A stretch of 64,000 bases of DNA from VAZQ01 sp036557665. Lineage in GTDB: Bacteria > Pseudomonadota > Alphaproteobacteria > Rhizobiales > Xanthobacteraceae. Below, one piece after another: positions 36,759 to 46,144 of the stretch (positions are counted from its first letter, which is position 1; the number at the start of each line of letters is the position of its first letter). Location of the stretch: the NCBI GenBank assembly GCA_036557665.1, contig DATBHG010000072.1, forward strand, positions 67,300 to 131,299. Reading direction: 5' to 3'. The notes under the pieces are model-generated. The model had not been told where the DNA came from. It saw only the letters and a list, made by a program, of their open reading frames with translations, and did not search any database. The translations under genes were made by a program, and so were the position numbers.

Positions 36759-38105
36759 TCAGCGCGTCGCGCGAGACGGGCTTGATGACGCCAGAAGCTC
36801 AACCGCGTCACTTGGGGCAATCAGCTGGCGGCTGCCGTCCGAGCGCTTCTTGAGCTCTACCTTGCCTTCGGCCAGACCCCGCGGACCGACCAGGACCTGC
36901 CAGGGAATGCCGATGAGGTCGGCAGTGGCGAATTTCGCTCCCGGCCGCTCCTCGAGATCGTCATAGAGCGCGTCGATCCCTCTTGCGCGCAGCGCCCGGT
37001 AGAGGTCCTCGCAGGCCGCATCGGTCTGTGCCGCCCCCTGCTTGAGGTTGAGAACAGCCACGGTGAACGGCGCAACGGATTGCGGCCAGACGATCCCTGC
37101 ATCGTCATGGGAGGCCTCGATGATGCCGGCCACCAGCCGGCTCGGGCCGATCCCGTAGGAGCCCATGTGCACCGGATGCTCCCCGCCGTCCGGCCCCGCC
37201 ACCACGGCCTGCATCGGCTCGGAATATTTGGTGCCGAAGTAGAAGATGTGGCCGACCTCGATCCCCCGTGCCGACACCTGTTTGTCCTGCGGCAGCTTCG
37301 CAAAGGCTGCCGCATCATGCTTCTCCGACGTGGCAGCATAGAGCGCGGTCCACCGGTCCACGATTTTCTGCAGGCCCGCCACATCGTCGAAGCTCACGTC
37401 TGCCGACGGGACCGGAAAGTCCAGATAATCGCGATGACAGTAGACCTCGCTCTCCCCTGTCGAGGCCAGGATGATGAACTCGTGCGAGAGATTGCCGCCG
37501 ATGGGCCCGCTTTCTGCGACCATGGGGATGGACTTGAGCCCGAGGCGAGCGAAGGTCCGCAGGTATGCCACGAACATCTTGTTGTAGGAGTGGGTGGCGC
37601 CCGCAAAGTCGACATCGAAGGAATAGGCATCCTTCATCAGGAACTCGCGCGCGCGCATCACCCCGAAGCGCGGCCGCAGCTCGTCGCGGAATTTCCACTG
37701 GATATGATAGAGGTTGAGCGGCAGGTCCTTATAGGAGCGCACATAGGCGCGAAAGATCTCGGTGATCATCTCCTCGTTGGTCGGCCCATACAGCATGTCT
37801 CGCTCATGGCGGTCCTGGAGGCGCAGCATCTCCTTGCCGTAGACGTCGTAACGTCCGCTCTCGCGCCAGAGCTCGGCCGACTGCAGGGTCGGCATCAGCA
37901 TCTCGATGGCGCCGGAGCGGTCCTGCTCCTCCCGCACGATGCGGCAGACCTTGCGCAACACCCGCAACCCGAGCGGCAGCAAGGCATAGATGCCCGCACC
38001 TTCCTGGCGGATCATCCCGGCGCGCAGCATGAGCCGATGGGAGACGATCTCCGCCTCCTTCGGTGTCTCGCGCAGGATCGGCAAAAAATATCGGGACAGC
38101 CGCAT
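36759..38105 (-). CDS. proS: Prolyl-tRNA synthetase, type 2 (without editing domain)
   Basis: 448 residues from ATG 38105 (MRLSRYFLPILRETPKEAE). Class II motifs: motif 2 FRDELRPRFGVMRAREFLMKDAYSFD and motif 3 GSYGIGPSRLVAGIIE. Length and the direct join after the catalytic core show that the large editing insertion of type 1 enzymes is absent, as is normal in alphaproteobacteria. Confidence 0.96.
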   Translation of the reverse strand: MRLSRYFLPILRETPKEAEIVSHRLMLRAGMIRQEGAGIYALLPLGLRVLRKVCRIVREEQDRSGAIEMLMPTLQSAELWRESGRYDVYGKEMLRLQDRHERDMLYGPTNEEMITEIFRAYVRSYKDLPLNLYHIQWKFRDELRPRFGVMRAREFLMKDAYSFDVDFAGATHSYNKMFVAYLRTFARLGLKSIPMVAESGPIGGNLSHEFIILASTGESEVYCHRDYLDFPVPSADVSFDDVAGLQKIVDRWTALYAATSEKHDAAAFAKLPQDKQVSARGIEVGHIFYFGTKYSEPMQAVVAGPDGGEHPVHMGSYGIGPSRLVAGIIEASHDDAGIVWPQSVAPFTVAVLNLKQGAAQTDAACEDLYRALRARGIDALYDDLEERPGAKFATADLIGIPWQVLVGPRGLAEGKVELKKRSDGSRQLIAPSDAVELLASSSPSRATR

Positions 38106-38332
38106 CTCGGTTTGTGCCAAATTGGAGAAAGCCGGGAAAGCTCAGCCAGCAGCGAGGCCAGGAAAGAGCATATTTTTCCGGATCGAACCAGATGCAGAGC
38201 CGGCGCCGCTGCATGGATTTGCGCTCGTCTGCCGGCCCCAAGACTGCAGGCGTTCCGACGCCCGGATCGGCGCCTGTTTGACGGACGAGCGGTCTGTCAA
38301 AATCTGGCCGTGGCGATCCGCGCTCGCCTTCG

Positions 38333-39526
38333 TCACGGCAACTCGCGACTGACATCATAATCATAGAGCCATGCGCTTTGAAACGCGGTCCTGTCCCGAC
38401 CGAAGCGTTCACGCAGCGCGAATTTCACGTCGCGTTTGAGCCGCGCCCAGGGCGAGACGAGATGGTTCTCGCGGGCGCGCGCGCGTGAGCCCAGCACGGC
38501 GGCGCGGGCACGCGGCACGCGGATCTGCTCGTATACGCGCAACGCGGTATCGGGATCGTCGCCATGCCGCGCGAGCGCGGCCGCAAGCACGCAGGCGTCC
38601 TCGATGGCCATGCCCGCCCCCTGGCCGAGATAGGGCAGCATGGCGTGTGCGGAATCGCCGAGCAGGGTTGTGCGTCCTTTGCTCCATCGCTCGGCCGGCT
38701 CCCGATCGTACAGCGCCCATTTGTACCAGCGCGCGCTCATGGGAAAGAGTCGCACGAGGTCGGAATGCCAGCCGGCGTAGGTAGTCATCGGCTCCGAGAC
38801 ATCGCATTCCTGCGTCCAGGATTCCTCGGTCCAGGCATTGCTGTCGAAGTGCGCAACGATGTTGATGAGCTCGCCGCGCCGCACAGGGTAGTGCACGGCA
38901 TGCCCATGGGGGCCCATCCACATCGTACCCTCTGCGACCGCAATGTCGCGTGGCACCGCAGCGGTATCGGCCATGCCGCGCCAGCAGATGCAGCCGGTGA
39001 ACCGCGGCGCGTCGGGACCGAATATGCTGTTGCGAACGACGGAATGAATGCCGTCGGCACCGACCACGAGATCCGCCTCGATGTCACGCCCGTCAGCAAG
39101 GCGGGCCACCGCGCCGCGAGCGGATGCCTCGACGGCGATGCATCGCGCGCCAAAGCGGATTTGAGCGGTCCTGACCGCGCCGAGCAGCACGCCGAGAAGA
39201 TCGGCGCGGTGCACGGTCAGATTAGGCGCGCCGAACTGCTGGCGGAATGCGCCGCGACGCATCCGGGAGATGATGCGGCCGCTGTTCCAGCTGCGGATGG
39301 TCAGGAAATCCGACTCCGAGCCCAGGGCGATGACCGCGGCCTCGACGCCGAGCACGCGCAGCGCTTTGAGCGCGTTCGGAGTGAGGTTGAGGCCGGCGCC
39401 GATCTCATTCGCGGCGGCGGACTGCTCGCATAGGACGACTTCGGCGCCGCGATGCTCCAGAGCCAGCGCTGCGGCGAGCCCGCCGATCCCGCCGCCGACG
39501 ATGGCAACGCGTGGGGCGCGCGTCAT
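38333..39526 (-). CDS. FAD-dependent monooxygenase (salicylate hydroxylase type)
   Basis: 397 residues. FAD sites: VAIVGGGIGGLAAALALEHRGAEV at the N-terminus, ADLVVGADGIHSVVRNSIFG (DG motif) and LLGDSAHAMLPYLGQGAGMAIEDA (GD motif). Group A aromatic hydroxylases of this kind use NAD(P)H and oxygen; substrate unknown. The C-terminus ends with an unusual basic stretch (RERFGRDRTAFQSAWLYDYD). Confidence 0.92.
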   Translation of the reverse strand: MTRAPRVAIVGGGIGGLAAALALEHRGAEVVLCEQSAAANEIGAGLNLTPNALKALRVLGVEAAVIALGSESDFLTIRSWNSGRIISRMRRGAFRQQFGAPNLTVHRADLLGVLLGAVRTAQIRFGARCIAVEASARGAVARLADGRDIEADLVVGADGIHSVVRNSIFGPDAPRFTGCICWRGMADTAAVPRDIAVAEGTMWMGPHGHAVHYPVRRGELINIVAHFDSNAWTEESWTQECDVSEPMTTYAGWHSDLVRLFPMSARWYKWALYDREPAERWSKGRTTLLGDSAHAMLPYLGQGAGMAIEDACVLAAALARHGDDPDTALRVYEQIRVPRARAAVLGSRARARENHLVSPWARLKRDVKFALRERFGRDRTAFQSAWLYDYDVSRELP

Positions 39527-39829
39527 TCAAAGCTTCCTCTGGACCGCTTTAGTCGCAACGCGGCGCGATCGCAAAGATGGTGCAGAACGCGCCGGGAGTA
39601 CCGGTCCGCTCATCTTGCGACTCGAGCCGCGCGCCGGCAACTCCATGAGCCGCCGACCTGACCAACAATCATGTCAGCCGGCTGTGGAACGGAAAGAAGA
39701 GCCAAACCGAACGTAAAGCCAAACTCATTGTGTGCTACATTGAGGCCGATCGGCTATCAATGAGGAAGCCAATGCTCATGTCGGCTAAAACGGCAGGAAC
39801 ACTGGGCGGCATAAGCGAGCTCTCCGACC
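39527..39829. other. Divergent intergenic region
   Basis: About 300 bases between the monooxygenase gene (minus) and the reductase-like gene (plus). It should hold both promoters. No supported ORF. Confidence 0.5.
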
Positions 39830-40432
39830 TTGTCCGTGGTTGCTGAAGGCCCGCCTCCGCGTGTTCGCGTCGAAGGCTATGCCATTGTCTCTATCGACGG
39901 GATGATCGCGGACTGCAAGCGGCATATGCCGGATGCGCTCAGGCTCGATGCCGACCAGAGGTTTTTCGAAGCGAGTCTCGATGCAGCCGATGCCGTGGCT
40001 CACGGCCGTAATTCGCATGAGCTGCAACCCCATTCGGAGGGCCGGCGCCGGCTGATCCTGACACGCAAGGTCGCGTCGATCGGGCCGGAGCCATCGAATC
40101 CCATGGCGATTCTATGGAACCCGGCCGGATGCTCGCTCGCTGAAGCTTGCCGCGCAATTGGTCTCATCGAAGGGATCCTGGCGGTCATCGGCGGAACGGA
40201 CGTTTTCGGAGAGTTTCTCCGCATCGGCTACGACGCGTTCCACCTCTCACGTGCCGGCCAAGTCCATCTGCCCGGTGGACGTCCGCTGTTTCCACCGGGC
40301 TGCGGGCCAACGCCGGAAGGCGTGCTCGCGCACCACGGCCTCATCCCGGTGCGGGAGCAAGTGCTCGAGCCCGCAGCCCAATTGAACCTGGTCACCTGGC
40401 GCAGGCTCCGCCCACGAGCCGACGCATCATAA
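39830..40432 (+). CDS. Dihydrofolate-reductase-like protein (RibD C-terminal family)
   Basis: 200 residues from TTG 39830; GTG 39836 is equally possible. GYAIVSIDGMIAD matches the first strand of the DHFR/RibD-C fold, followed by the HGRNSHEL and RRLILTRKVASI strands and GILAVIGGTDVFGEFL, the pyridine-nucleotide GG motif. It probably reduces a small substrate with NADPH, but which one cannot be said. Confidence 0.75.
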   Translation: MSVVAEGPPPRVRVEGYAIVSIDGMIADCKRHMPDALRLDADQRFFEASLDAADAVAHGRNSHELQPHSEGRRRLILTRKVASIGPEPSNPMAILWNPAGCSLAEACRAIGLIEGILAVIGGTDVFGEFLRIGYDAFHLSRAGQVHLPGGRPLFPPGCGPTPEGVLAHHGLIPVREQVLEPAAQLNLVTWRRLRPRADAS

Positions 40433-40571
40433 AGGAGCGCCCCAGCTTCGTGAAAAGATGTGACCAAAGTTGCGGGGCGCTTTCCGTATTGAAAATTCCC
40501 GGAACGCGTGGGGCTAGCTCGCGTTACGCTCCTATGGGTTGCAACCAACAAGAGAATCACCGGAGGCGCCT

Positions 40572-40787
40572 GTGCCGGAATGCTCCGTCCCGGATACGAT
40601 GAGAGGGCGCCCTCTGGACAAGCTCCTCCTGGAGCTTGGCTGCCCGGACGTTGTCGCACCACCGGACGAGACCGCATTCACCCGTCGGGTCGGGGAGCTC
40701 ATTGCGCGCGCAGCGTTATCCGTGGGACGCCGCCACGGGTCGTCCGGACCTCCTGACCCGACGCGACCGTCACGTTCGAGGCCATGA
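40572..40787 (+). CDS. Hypothetical small protein
   Basis: 71 residues from GTG 40572, with GGAGG 5 bases upstream deciding the start. One predicted amphipathic region (RPLDKLLLELGCPD, then RRVGELIARAALSVGRR). No family recognised. The last ~15 residues are Pro/Arg/Ser-rich. Confidence 0.5.
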   Translation: MPECSVPDTMRGRPLDKLLLELGCPDVVAPPDETAFTRRVGELIARAALSVGRRHGSSGPPDPTRPSRSRP

Positions 40788-40818
40788 GCTTCGCGCGCTT
40801 TTGTGCCGGCCTTGAGGC

Positions 40819-41082
40819 CTACATGCCGAGCAAGGCGGCGAGATCCTGGATCGAGACCAGGCGGTAGGTATAGATCGCGTACCACAGCATGAACACGACG
40901 GCGGACACGACCGTGTTCCACAGCAGCTTATGCTTGAGGTGAGGAACGGCAGGGGCACCGGGATCGGTGCCTTTCGTCGTCGTGCCGCTCTCCTCCTGAC
41001 TGCGCACACCCCATGGCAGCACCGCAAACAGAACAGTCCACCATATGACGAAATAGATCGCGAGTGCGGTGCCCAGAGACAT
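40819..41082 (-). CDS. DUF1467 family membrane protein
   Basis: 87 residues from ATG 41082 (MSLGTALAIY). Two helices: AIYFVIWWTVLFAVLPWG and LWNTVVSAVVFMLWYAIY. The first helix ends with the family motif LPWGVRSQEE. It is found in this neighbourhood (proS, mce, rnj) across Hyphomicrobiales. Role unknown. Confidence 0.92.
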   Translation of the reverse strand: MSLGTALAIYFVIWWTVLFAVLPWGVRSQEESGTTTKGTDPGAPAVPHLKHKLLWNTVVSAVVFMLWYAIYTYRLVSIQDLAALLGM

Positions 41083-41321
41083 TAATCCTTCCTTAAGCCT
41101 GAATCGGACCACCCGACAATCCCATGCGGAAGGCTGGGACAGGACCGCACGGAAAATCAGATGCTCGTTGTTGTTGGTTACTGCGCATCGGCACGCGTTT
41201 CATGACCGAGTTCGGAATAAATACGGACGGTTAAGGTAAAAAGCAGCTCGAATTCACAGATCCGTATCGCAAAAGCACGATCGATGTTATCCATATCAGC
41301 CTGCGTGATGGAGAAAAACTA

Positions 41322-41654
41322 ATGACCCGCCGTCTATTCAATTACGGCCGCATCGCGGCTCTGCTGCTCTTCGGATCTTTCCTCGCACTCGGTACCGGCA
41401 CTCAACCCGCCGCTGCCGGCGGCTGGGGCTGCGGCTACGGCTGCGGCTATGCCCCCGCTCCCGTCATCGTGCAGCCGTCCTGCTCGTGCTGCGGATGCGG
41501 AGGCTACGGTTACGGCTATGGATATGGGTATGGGGCTTATGCCGGCTATGGTTATGGCTATGCCGCCCCCTATGCAGCATATGCCGATTATGACGTGGTT
41601 GCTCCGCGATACTATCGCCCCTATCGGGGGTGCTGGGGCCATCGCTGGTGCTAA
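41322..41654 (+). CDS. Secreted Gly/Tyr/Cys-rich protein
   Basis: 110 residues. Signal peptide RIAALLLFGSFLALGTGTQPAAA. The mature part is low-complexity: GYG and CGYG units, the YGYGYGYGYG stretch, a CSCCGCGG cluster and a C-terminal YRPYRGCWGHRWC. Seven cysteines and many tyrosines suggest cross-linking or metal binding at the cell surface. Similar short GY-rich exported proteins are common in bradyrhizobia; no function is assigned. Confidence 0.75.
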   Translation: MTRRLFNYGRIAALLLFGSFLALGTGTQPAAAGGWGCGYGCGYAPAPVIVQPSCSCCGCGGYGYGYGYGYGAYAGYGYGYAAPYAAYADYDVVAPRYYRPYRGCWGHRWC

Positions 41655-41687
41655 AACCGTTCTGAGCATCGGCTGCGCCATTTGACA

Positions 41688-41717
41688 CTCGGCTTGCTGC
41701 TCCGGCAGCAAGCCGAG
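41688..41717. terminator. Bidirectional terminator candidate
   Basis: CTCGGCTTGCTGC / GCAGCAAGCCGAG, a perfect 13-bp stem with a TCCG loop. It lies between the convergent GY-rich gene and mce. Followed by CTCGTTTA on the plus strand, only a short T-run. Confidence 0.7.
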
Positions 41718-41761
41718 CTCGTTTATGCGGCCAGGGCCTCGCAAGCGGCGGCATCTCGTTA

Positions 41762-42166
41762 TCATGCCTGCTCGATCTCTATCAGGGTTCCGCAAAAATC
41801 CTTGGGATGGAGGAAGAGCACCGGTTTGCCGTGCGCTCCCATCCTCGGCTCGCCATCGCCGAGCACCCGCGCCCCTTCCGCTTTGAGCTTGTCGCGCGCG
41901 GCGCGAACGTCATCGACCTCATAGCAGACGTGGTGAATCCCGCCATCCGGATTGCGCTCGAGGAACCTGGCAATCGGCGATTCGCCGCCAAGCGGGGCGA
42001 TGAGCTCGATCTTGGTGTTCGGCAGCGTGATGAATACGGTGGTGACCCCGTGAACGGGTTGCGCCGCCGGCGCTGAAACCTCGGCGCCGAGCACGCGCCG
42101 GTACACCTCCGCAGCCTTGGCGATGTCGTGAACGGCAACTGCAACGTGGTTGAGACGTCCGATCAT
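41762..42166 (-). CDS. mce: Methylmalonyl-CoA epimerase
   Basis: 134 residues, VOC superfamily. It interconverts (S)- and (R)-methylmalonyl-CoA in propionate metabolism. Metal ligands: H in LNHVAVAV, E in KIELIAP, H in HHVCYEV and E in LIEIEQ. Standard neighbour of RNase J in this group. Confidence 0.94.
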   Translation of the reverse strand: MIGRLNHVAVAVHDIAKAAEVYRRVLGAEVSAPAAQPVHGVTTVFITLPNTKIELIAPLGGESPIARFLERNPDGGIHHVCYEVDDVRAARDKLKAEGARVLGDGEPRMGAHGKPVLFLHPKDFCGTLIEIEQA

Positions 42167-42228
42167 GCTTGCTCCAGCAAAGTCGCCCCCCGCAGCGCAG
42201 ACGCCCCCGTATCACGATGTCCAGAAGC

Positions 42229-43899
42229 TTACACTTCGATGACATGCACATGGCAAGTGGGCTTTTTGTTCCATGCGGCGCTCAGGGCTGCGCGAACGGC
42301 GCGCCGGATCGCCTCGGCCACAGTATCGGGATCGCGGCGATGGGCGCGCGGCAGGCTGTCGAAGGCCTCCATGGCCGCATCGAGCGCCATATCCGCGGTG
42401 CTGCGTCCTCTGGAAACGCTGGCCGGGATGCCGGTCAGCGTGATGGTGGCATCGCCTGCGAGCTCGCCTTTGCCGGTGAGCGCGACCGCCACGGAGACGA
42501 TCCCGGCAAAGCCCAATCGGCGCCGGTCAGCGACCGTACGCTCCTCGGCGCTCACCAGGAGTGAGCCGTCCCGGTAGACGCGCCCGGCCGGCACCTCGTC
42601 GATCTTGTCGGCGGGGCCGGGAGCAAGCCGAATGAGCTCCCCGTCCCGGCAAACAAGCACATTCTTTACGCCCGCCGAGCGGGCAAGCTCGGCGTGGTCC
42701 GCCATATGCAGCGGCTCGCCGTGCACGGGAAGCAGCATCTGCGGGCGCACCCAGGAGATCAGCTCTCTGAGCTCGTCCCTGCGGGGATGACCTGAGGCAT
42801 GCACGAGATGGGTCCGATCGGTGAGGACCTCCACTCCCTGGGCGATCAGGCCATTGATCACGCGCATTACGGCCTTCTCGTTCCCGGGGATTGCGCGCGA
42901 GGAAAAGATCACCCGATCGCCGCGTGCAAATGCCACGTCGGGGTGCTCGTCCTGGGCAATGCGCGAGAGGGCCGCGCGCACCTCGCCCTGACTGCCGGTG
43001 CAGAGCGCGAGGACCTTATCCGGCGGCAGATGGTCATAGGAATCGACCGAGCGAAACTCCTTGATGCCTTCCAGATATCCGGTCTCGCGTGCGACCTGGG
43101 CGATACGATCCATGGCGCGCCCGACCACGACCACCTCGCGCCCGCATGATGCCGCGGCCTGCGCCACCGCACGCATGCGCGCGACGTTCGATGCGAACGT
43201 GGTAACCGCGACCCGGCGCGGTGCGGTGCGGACGAGCTCGGCAAGACATTTTGCAACGTCGGCCTCCGACGGTGAGCGTCCCTCCCGTATGGCATTGGTA
43301 GAATCGCCGACGACCGCGAGGCAGCCCTCGTCGCCCAGCGCACGCAGCTTCGCTTCGTCGGTCTGCGGCGAGATGACGGGACTATGATCGATCTTCCAGT
43401 CGCCGGTGTGCAGCACGGTGCCGAGCGGCGTGCGGATGATCAGACCGTTCGACTCCGGTATCGAATGCGCCATGGAGACGAGCTCGATATCGAACGGACC
43501 GACGGCAAAACGGCCTCCGAGCGGAACGATGTTGACGGGAATATCGGGCGCAGCCGCCTCCCCTGCCCTCTTGGCGGCGAGCAACGCGGCGGTGAAAGGC
43601 GTTGCATGCACCGGGATCTTCAGCTGCGGCCACAGATCGATGAGCGCGCCGAAATGGTCCTCGTGCGCGTGGGTGAGGACTAGGCCGAGGAGATTGCGCC
43701 GCTCTTCCACCAGATAACGGATGTCGGGAAGAATGACCTCGATGCCCGGCAGCTCGTCCCCGGCGAAAGCGACTCCCATGTCGACCGCGAGCCAGCTGCG
43801 CTGCGCCTCGGGGCCGAGACCATAAAGTGCGAGATTCATTCCAATCTCGCCCACTCCGCCGAGTGGCGCGAACACAAGCTGGTCGGCGGGCCCGGACAT
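42229..43899 (-). CDS. rnj: Ribonuclease J
   Basis: 556 residues. Metallo-beta-lactamase and beta-CASP landmarks: LTHAHEDHFGAL, VLHTGDWKIDHSP, VVGDSTNAIREG, LCTGSQGEVRAAL, and LVHASGHPRRDELRELI with MLLPVHGEPLHM. RNase J has 5'-exonuclease and endonuclease activity and matures rRNA and mRNA. It lies 8 bases after birA. Confidence 0.95.
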   Translation of the reverse strand: MSGPADQLVFAPLGGVGEIGMNLALYGLGPEAQRSWLAVDMGVAFAGDELPGIEVILPDIRYLVEERRNLLGLVLTHAHEDHFGALIDLWPQLKIPVHATPFTAALLAAKRAGEAAAPDIPVNIVPLGGRFAVGPFDIELVSMAHSIPESNGLIIRTPLGTVLHTGDWKIDHSPVISPQTDEAKLRALGDEGCLAVVGDSTNAIREGRSPSEADVAKCLAELVRTAPRRVAVTTFASNVARMRAVAQAAASCGREVVVVGRAMDRIAQVARETGYLEGIKEFRSVDSYDHLPPDKVLALCTGSQGEVRAALSRIAQDEHPDVAFARGDRVIFSSRAIPGNEKAVMRVINGLIAQGVEVLTDRTHLVHASGHPRRDELRELISWVRPQMLLPVHGEPLHMADHAELARSAGVKNVLVCRDGELIRLAPGPADKIDEVPAGRVYRDGSLLVSAEERTVADRRRLGFAGIVSVAVALTGKGELAGDATITLTGIPASVSRGRSTADMALDAAMEAFDSLPRAHRRDPDTVAEAIRRAVRAALSAAWNKKPTCHVHVIEV

Positions 43900-43907
43900 G
43901 CGCGCGT

Positions 43908-44699
43908 TCAGCCGGCGTGTTCACGATCCGAGAGGATATCGGCATAAAGCGTGTCGCCGGCGGTGACGGTGGCAGCGCGACCATCCGGCAGGCGCAAGAT
44001 CATGTTGCCGGCAGCATCGAGCGTGTCGAAACGGCCGGACAAGTCACGGTCTCCCACCCGTACGCGTATGTCCTCGCCGAGGCGGGCCGCGCGGGCAATC
44101 CAGTCGTCGCGCACGATCGAAAATCCCGCCCCGGCAGCCCATTGCGCCAGCCGCTGCATCATCCTCACCGAGAGATCAGCGAGCAGTGCGGCGGGGGTGA
44201 CGGGGGCGCCCGCGGCCGCCAGGTCGGTCGCCGGATAATCCGTATCCGGTGGATGCGAGACGCAGTTCACTCCGACACCGATTGCGACCGCGGGAGCGTC
44301 AGCGACTTCCGCTTCGACCAGGATGCCGGCGAGCTTGGCCCCTCGCAGCAGGATGTCGTTTGGCCACTTGATGAAAAGCGCCGGCTCGACTGGTCTGGCG
44401 CATGCCGCGATCGCGTCATGGACCGCGAGCGCCGCTACGAGCGAAAGCTGAGGCCAGGCCACGCAAGCGCCCGGCAGAGCCGGCGCAGTGAGCAGGAGGC
44501 TGGCATAAAGATTTCCGGGCGGCGAGGCCCAGCGCCGGCCGCGCCGGCCGCGCCCCTCGGTCTGTCGCGCAGCGACCACCCACAGAGGCCCGCACTCTCC
44601 GCGGCGCGCCAAGCTCAACGCTTCCGCGTTGGTCGAGCCCAGCGCTTCATGCGCGACGAGGCGTATGCCTGCCGCGGTCGCAATGGGATGAGGCTCCAT
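43908..44699 (-). CDS. birA: Biotin--[acetyl-CoA-carboxylase] ligase
   Basis: 263 residues without an N-terminal HTH, so catalytic only (no repressor function). Landmarks: EALGSTNAEALSLAR, ARQTEGRGRRGRRWASPPGNLYAS and FIKWPNDILL. It transfers biotin to BCCP via biotinyl-AMP. It starts 5 bases after nuoN. Confidence 0.95.
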   Translation of the reverse strand: MEPHPIATAAGIRLVAHEALGSTNAEALSLARRGECGPLWVVAARQTEGRGRRGRRWASPPGNLYASLLLTAPALPGACVAWPQLSLVAALAVHDAIAACARPVEPALFIKWPNDILLRGAKLAGILVEAEVADAPAVAIGVGVNCVSHPPDTDYPATDLAAAGAPVTPAALLADLSVRMMQRLAQWAAGAGFSIVRDDWIARAARLGEDIRVRVGDRDLSGRFDTLDAAGNMILRLPDGRAATVTAGDTLYADILSDREHAG

Positions 44700-44704
44700 C
44701 GCAG

Positions 44705-46144
44705 CTAGAACAATGAGCGCGCGGCCGTGCTCGCGGCTTGCACCAGAGGCGCAGGATAGATGAAGAACAACAGATTGAACAGGCCGGTGATCGCCAGCAC
44801 GGCCCCAAGCTCGCGCGGCATCGGCTCAAATCGCGGGGCGGGCTCGTCGAAATACATGATCTTGACGATGGAGAGATAGTAGTACGCCCCTACCACGCTG
44901 GTGACGACACCGATCACGGCGATGGTGAAAAGGCCAGCTTTGACAGCAGCGAGGAACACATAGAACTTGGCGAAGAAGCCTGCGAGCGGCGGAATGCCGG
45001 CCAACGAGAACAGAAGCATGGCGAGAAAGAACGCCATCGTCGGCTTGGTGCGCGCAAGGCCGGCGAGATCCCGGATGTCCTCCACCATTCCCGCCTCGCG
45101 CCGCATCGCCAGAATGCAGGCAAAAGTTCCAAGCGTCATCGCGAGATAGATCGCCACGTAGACGAGGACCCCCTGCACGCCTTCAGGGGTGCCGGCAGCA
45201 AGGCCGATGAGTGCAAATCCCATGTGGCCGATCGAGGAATACGCCATCAGCCGCTTGAAGTTCCGTTGCCCGATGGCGGCGAAGGCCCCAAGCGCCATGG
45301 AGGCGATCGAGACGAACACCACGATCTGCTGCCATTGCTCGAGCAAGCCGGGGAACGCCACGATGGTGGGGCGCACGAACATGGCGATGCCGGCCATCTT
45401 CGGGGCGGCGGCAAAGAAGGCCGTGACCGGCGTCGGTGCGCCCTCGTATACGTCGGGCGTCCACATATGGAACGGCACGGCTGAGACCTTGAAACAGAAG
45501 CCGGCGAGCAAAAATACCAGCCCGAAAACAAGACCGAGACTCGGCTCCCGCGCAGCCTTGGCAATACCGGCAAACGACACCGTGCCGGTAAAGCCGTAAA
45601 CCAAAGAAGCCCCGTACAGCAGCATCCCGGAGGAGAGCGCTCCAAGCACGAAATATTTGAGCCCCGCCTCGGTCGAGCGGACGGAGTCGCGGTTGATTGC
45701 CGCGACCACATAGAGCGCGAGGCTCATGAGCTCGAGCCCAAGATAGAGCGCGATGAGGTCGCCCGCGGAAATGAGGATCATCATGCCGGCGGTCGCCAGC
45801 AGGATCAGTACCGGAAATTCGAACCGCTGCTGATTCTCACGGACGAGATAATCGAACGACATGAGGATCGCCGCGGCCGAGCCGGTGAGCGCCAGCAGCT
45901 TGAGGAACCGGGCAAAATCGTCGAGCACGAAGCTGCCGCCGAAGCTCACCAGCGTCCCCGACGGGAGCCACACCACGAGGGCTCCGGTGACGATCAGCAG
46001 CAGAATTGCCGCGCTCTCGATCGCGCCGGCGCTCTCGCGGCGGCGGAAAACGCCGGCGAGCAGCAGCAGCATCGCCCCGAGGAGCAGGACGAGCTCCGGG
46101 AGCGCCGGCAGCAAATCCGGAACCGCATCCATCTGCGTCGTCAT
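44705..46144 (-). CDS. nuoN: NADH-quinone oxidoreductase subunit N
   Basis: 479 residues from ATG 46144, overlapping the nuoM stop as ATGA. An antiporter-like subunit of the complex I membrane arm with 14 helices. Landmarks: ALYVVAAINRDSVRSTEAGLKYFVLGALSSG, FCFKVSAVPFHMWTPDVYEGAPTPVTAF and KRLMAYSSIGHMG. These include the conserved lysines of the proton channel. Confidence 0.97.
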   Translation of the reverse strand: MTTQMDAVPDLLPALPELVLLLGAMLLLLAGVFRRRESAGAIESAAILLLIVTGALVVWLPSGTLVSFGGSFVLDDFARFLKLLALTGSAAAILMSFDYLVRENQQRFEFPVLILLATAGMMILISAGDLIALYLGLELMSLALYVVAAINRDSVRSTEAGLKYFVLGALSSGMLLYGASLVYGFTGTVSFAGIAKAAREPSLGLVFGLVFLLAGFCFKVSAVPFHMWTPDVYEGAPTPVTAFFAAAPKMAGIAMFVRPTIVAFPGLLEQWQQIVVFVSIASMALGAFAAIGQRNFKRLMAYSSIGHMGFALIGLAAGTPEGVQGVLVYVAIYLAMTLGTFACILAMRREAGMVEDIRDLAGLARTKPTMAFFLAMLLFSLAGIPPLAGFFAKFYVFLAAVKAGLFTIAVIGVVTSVVGAYYYLSIVKIMYFDEPAPRFEPMPRELGAVLAITGLFNLLFFIYPAPLVQAASTAARSLF

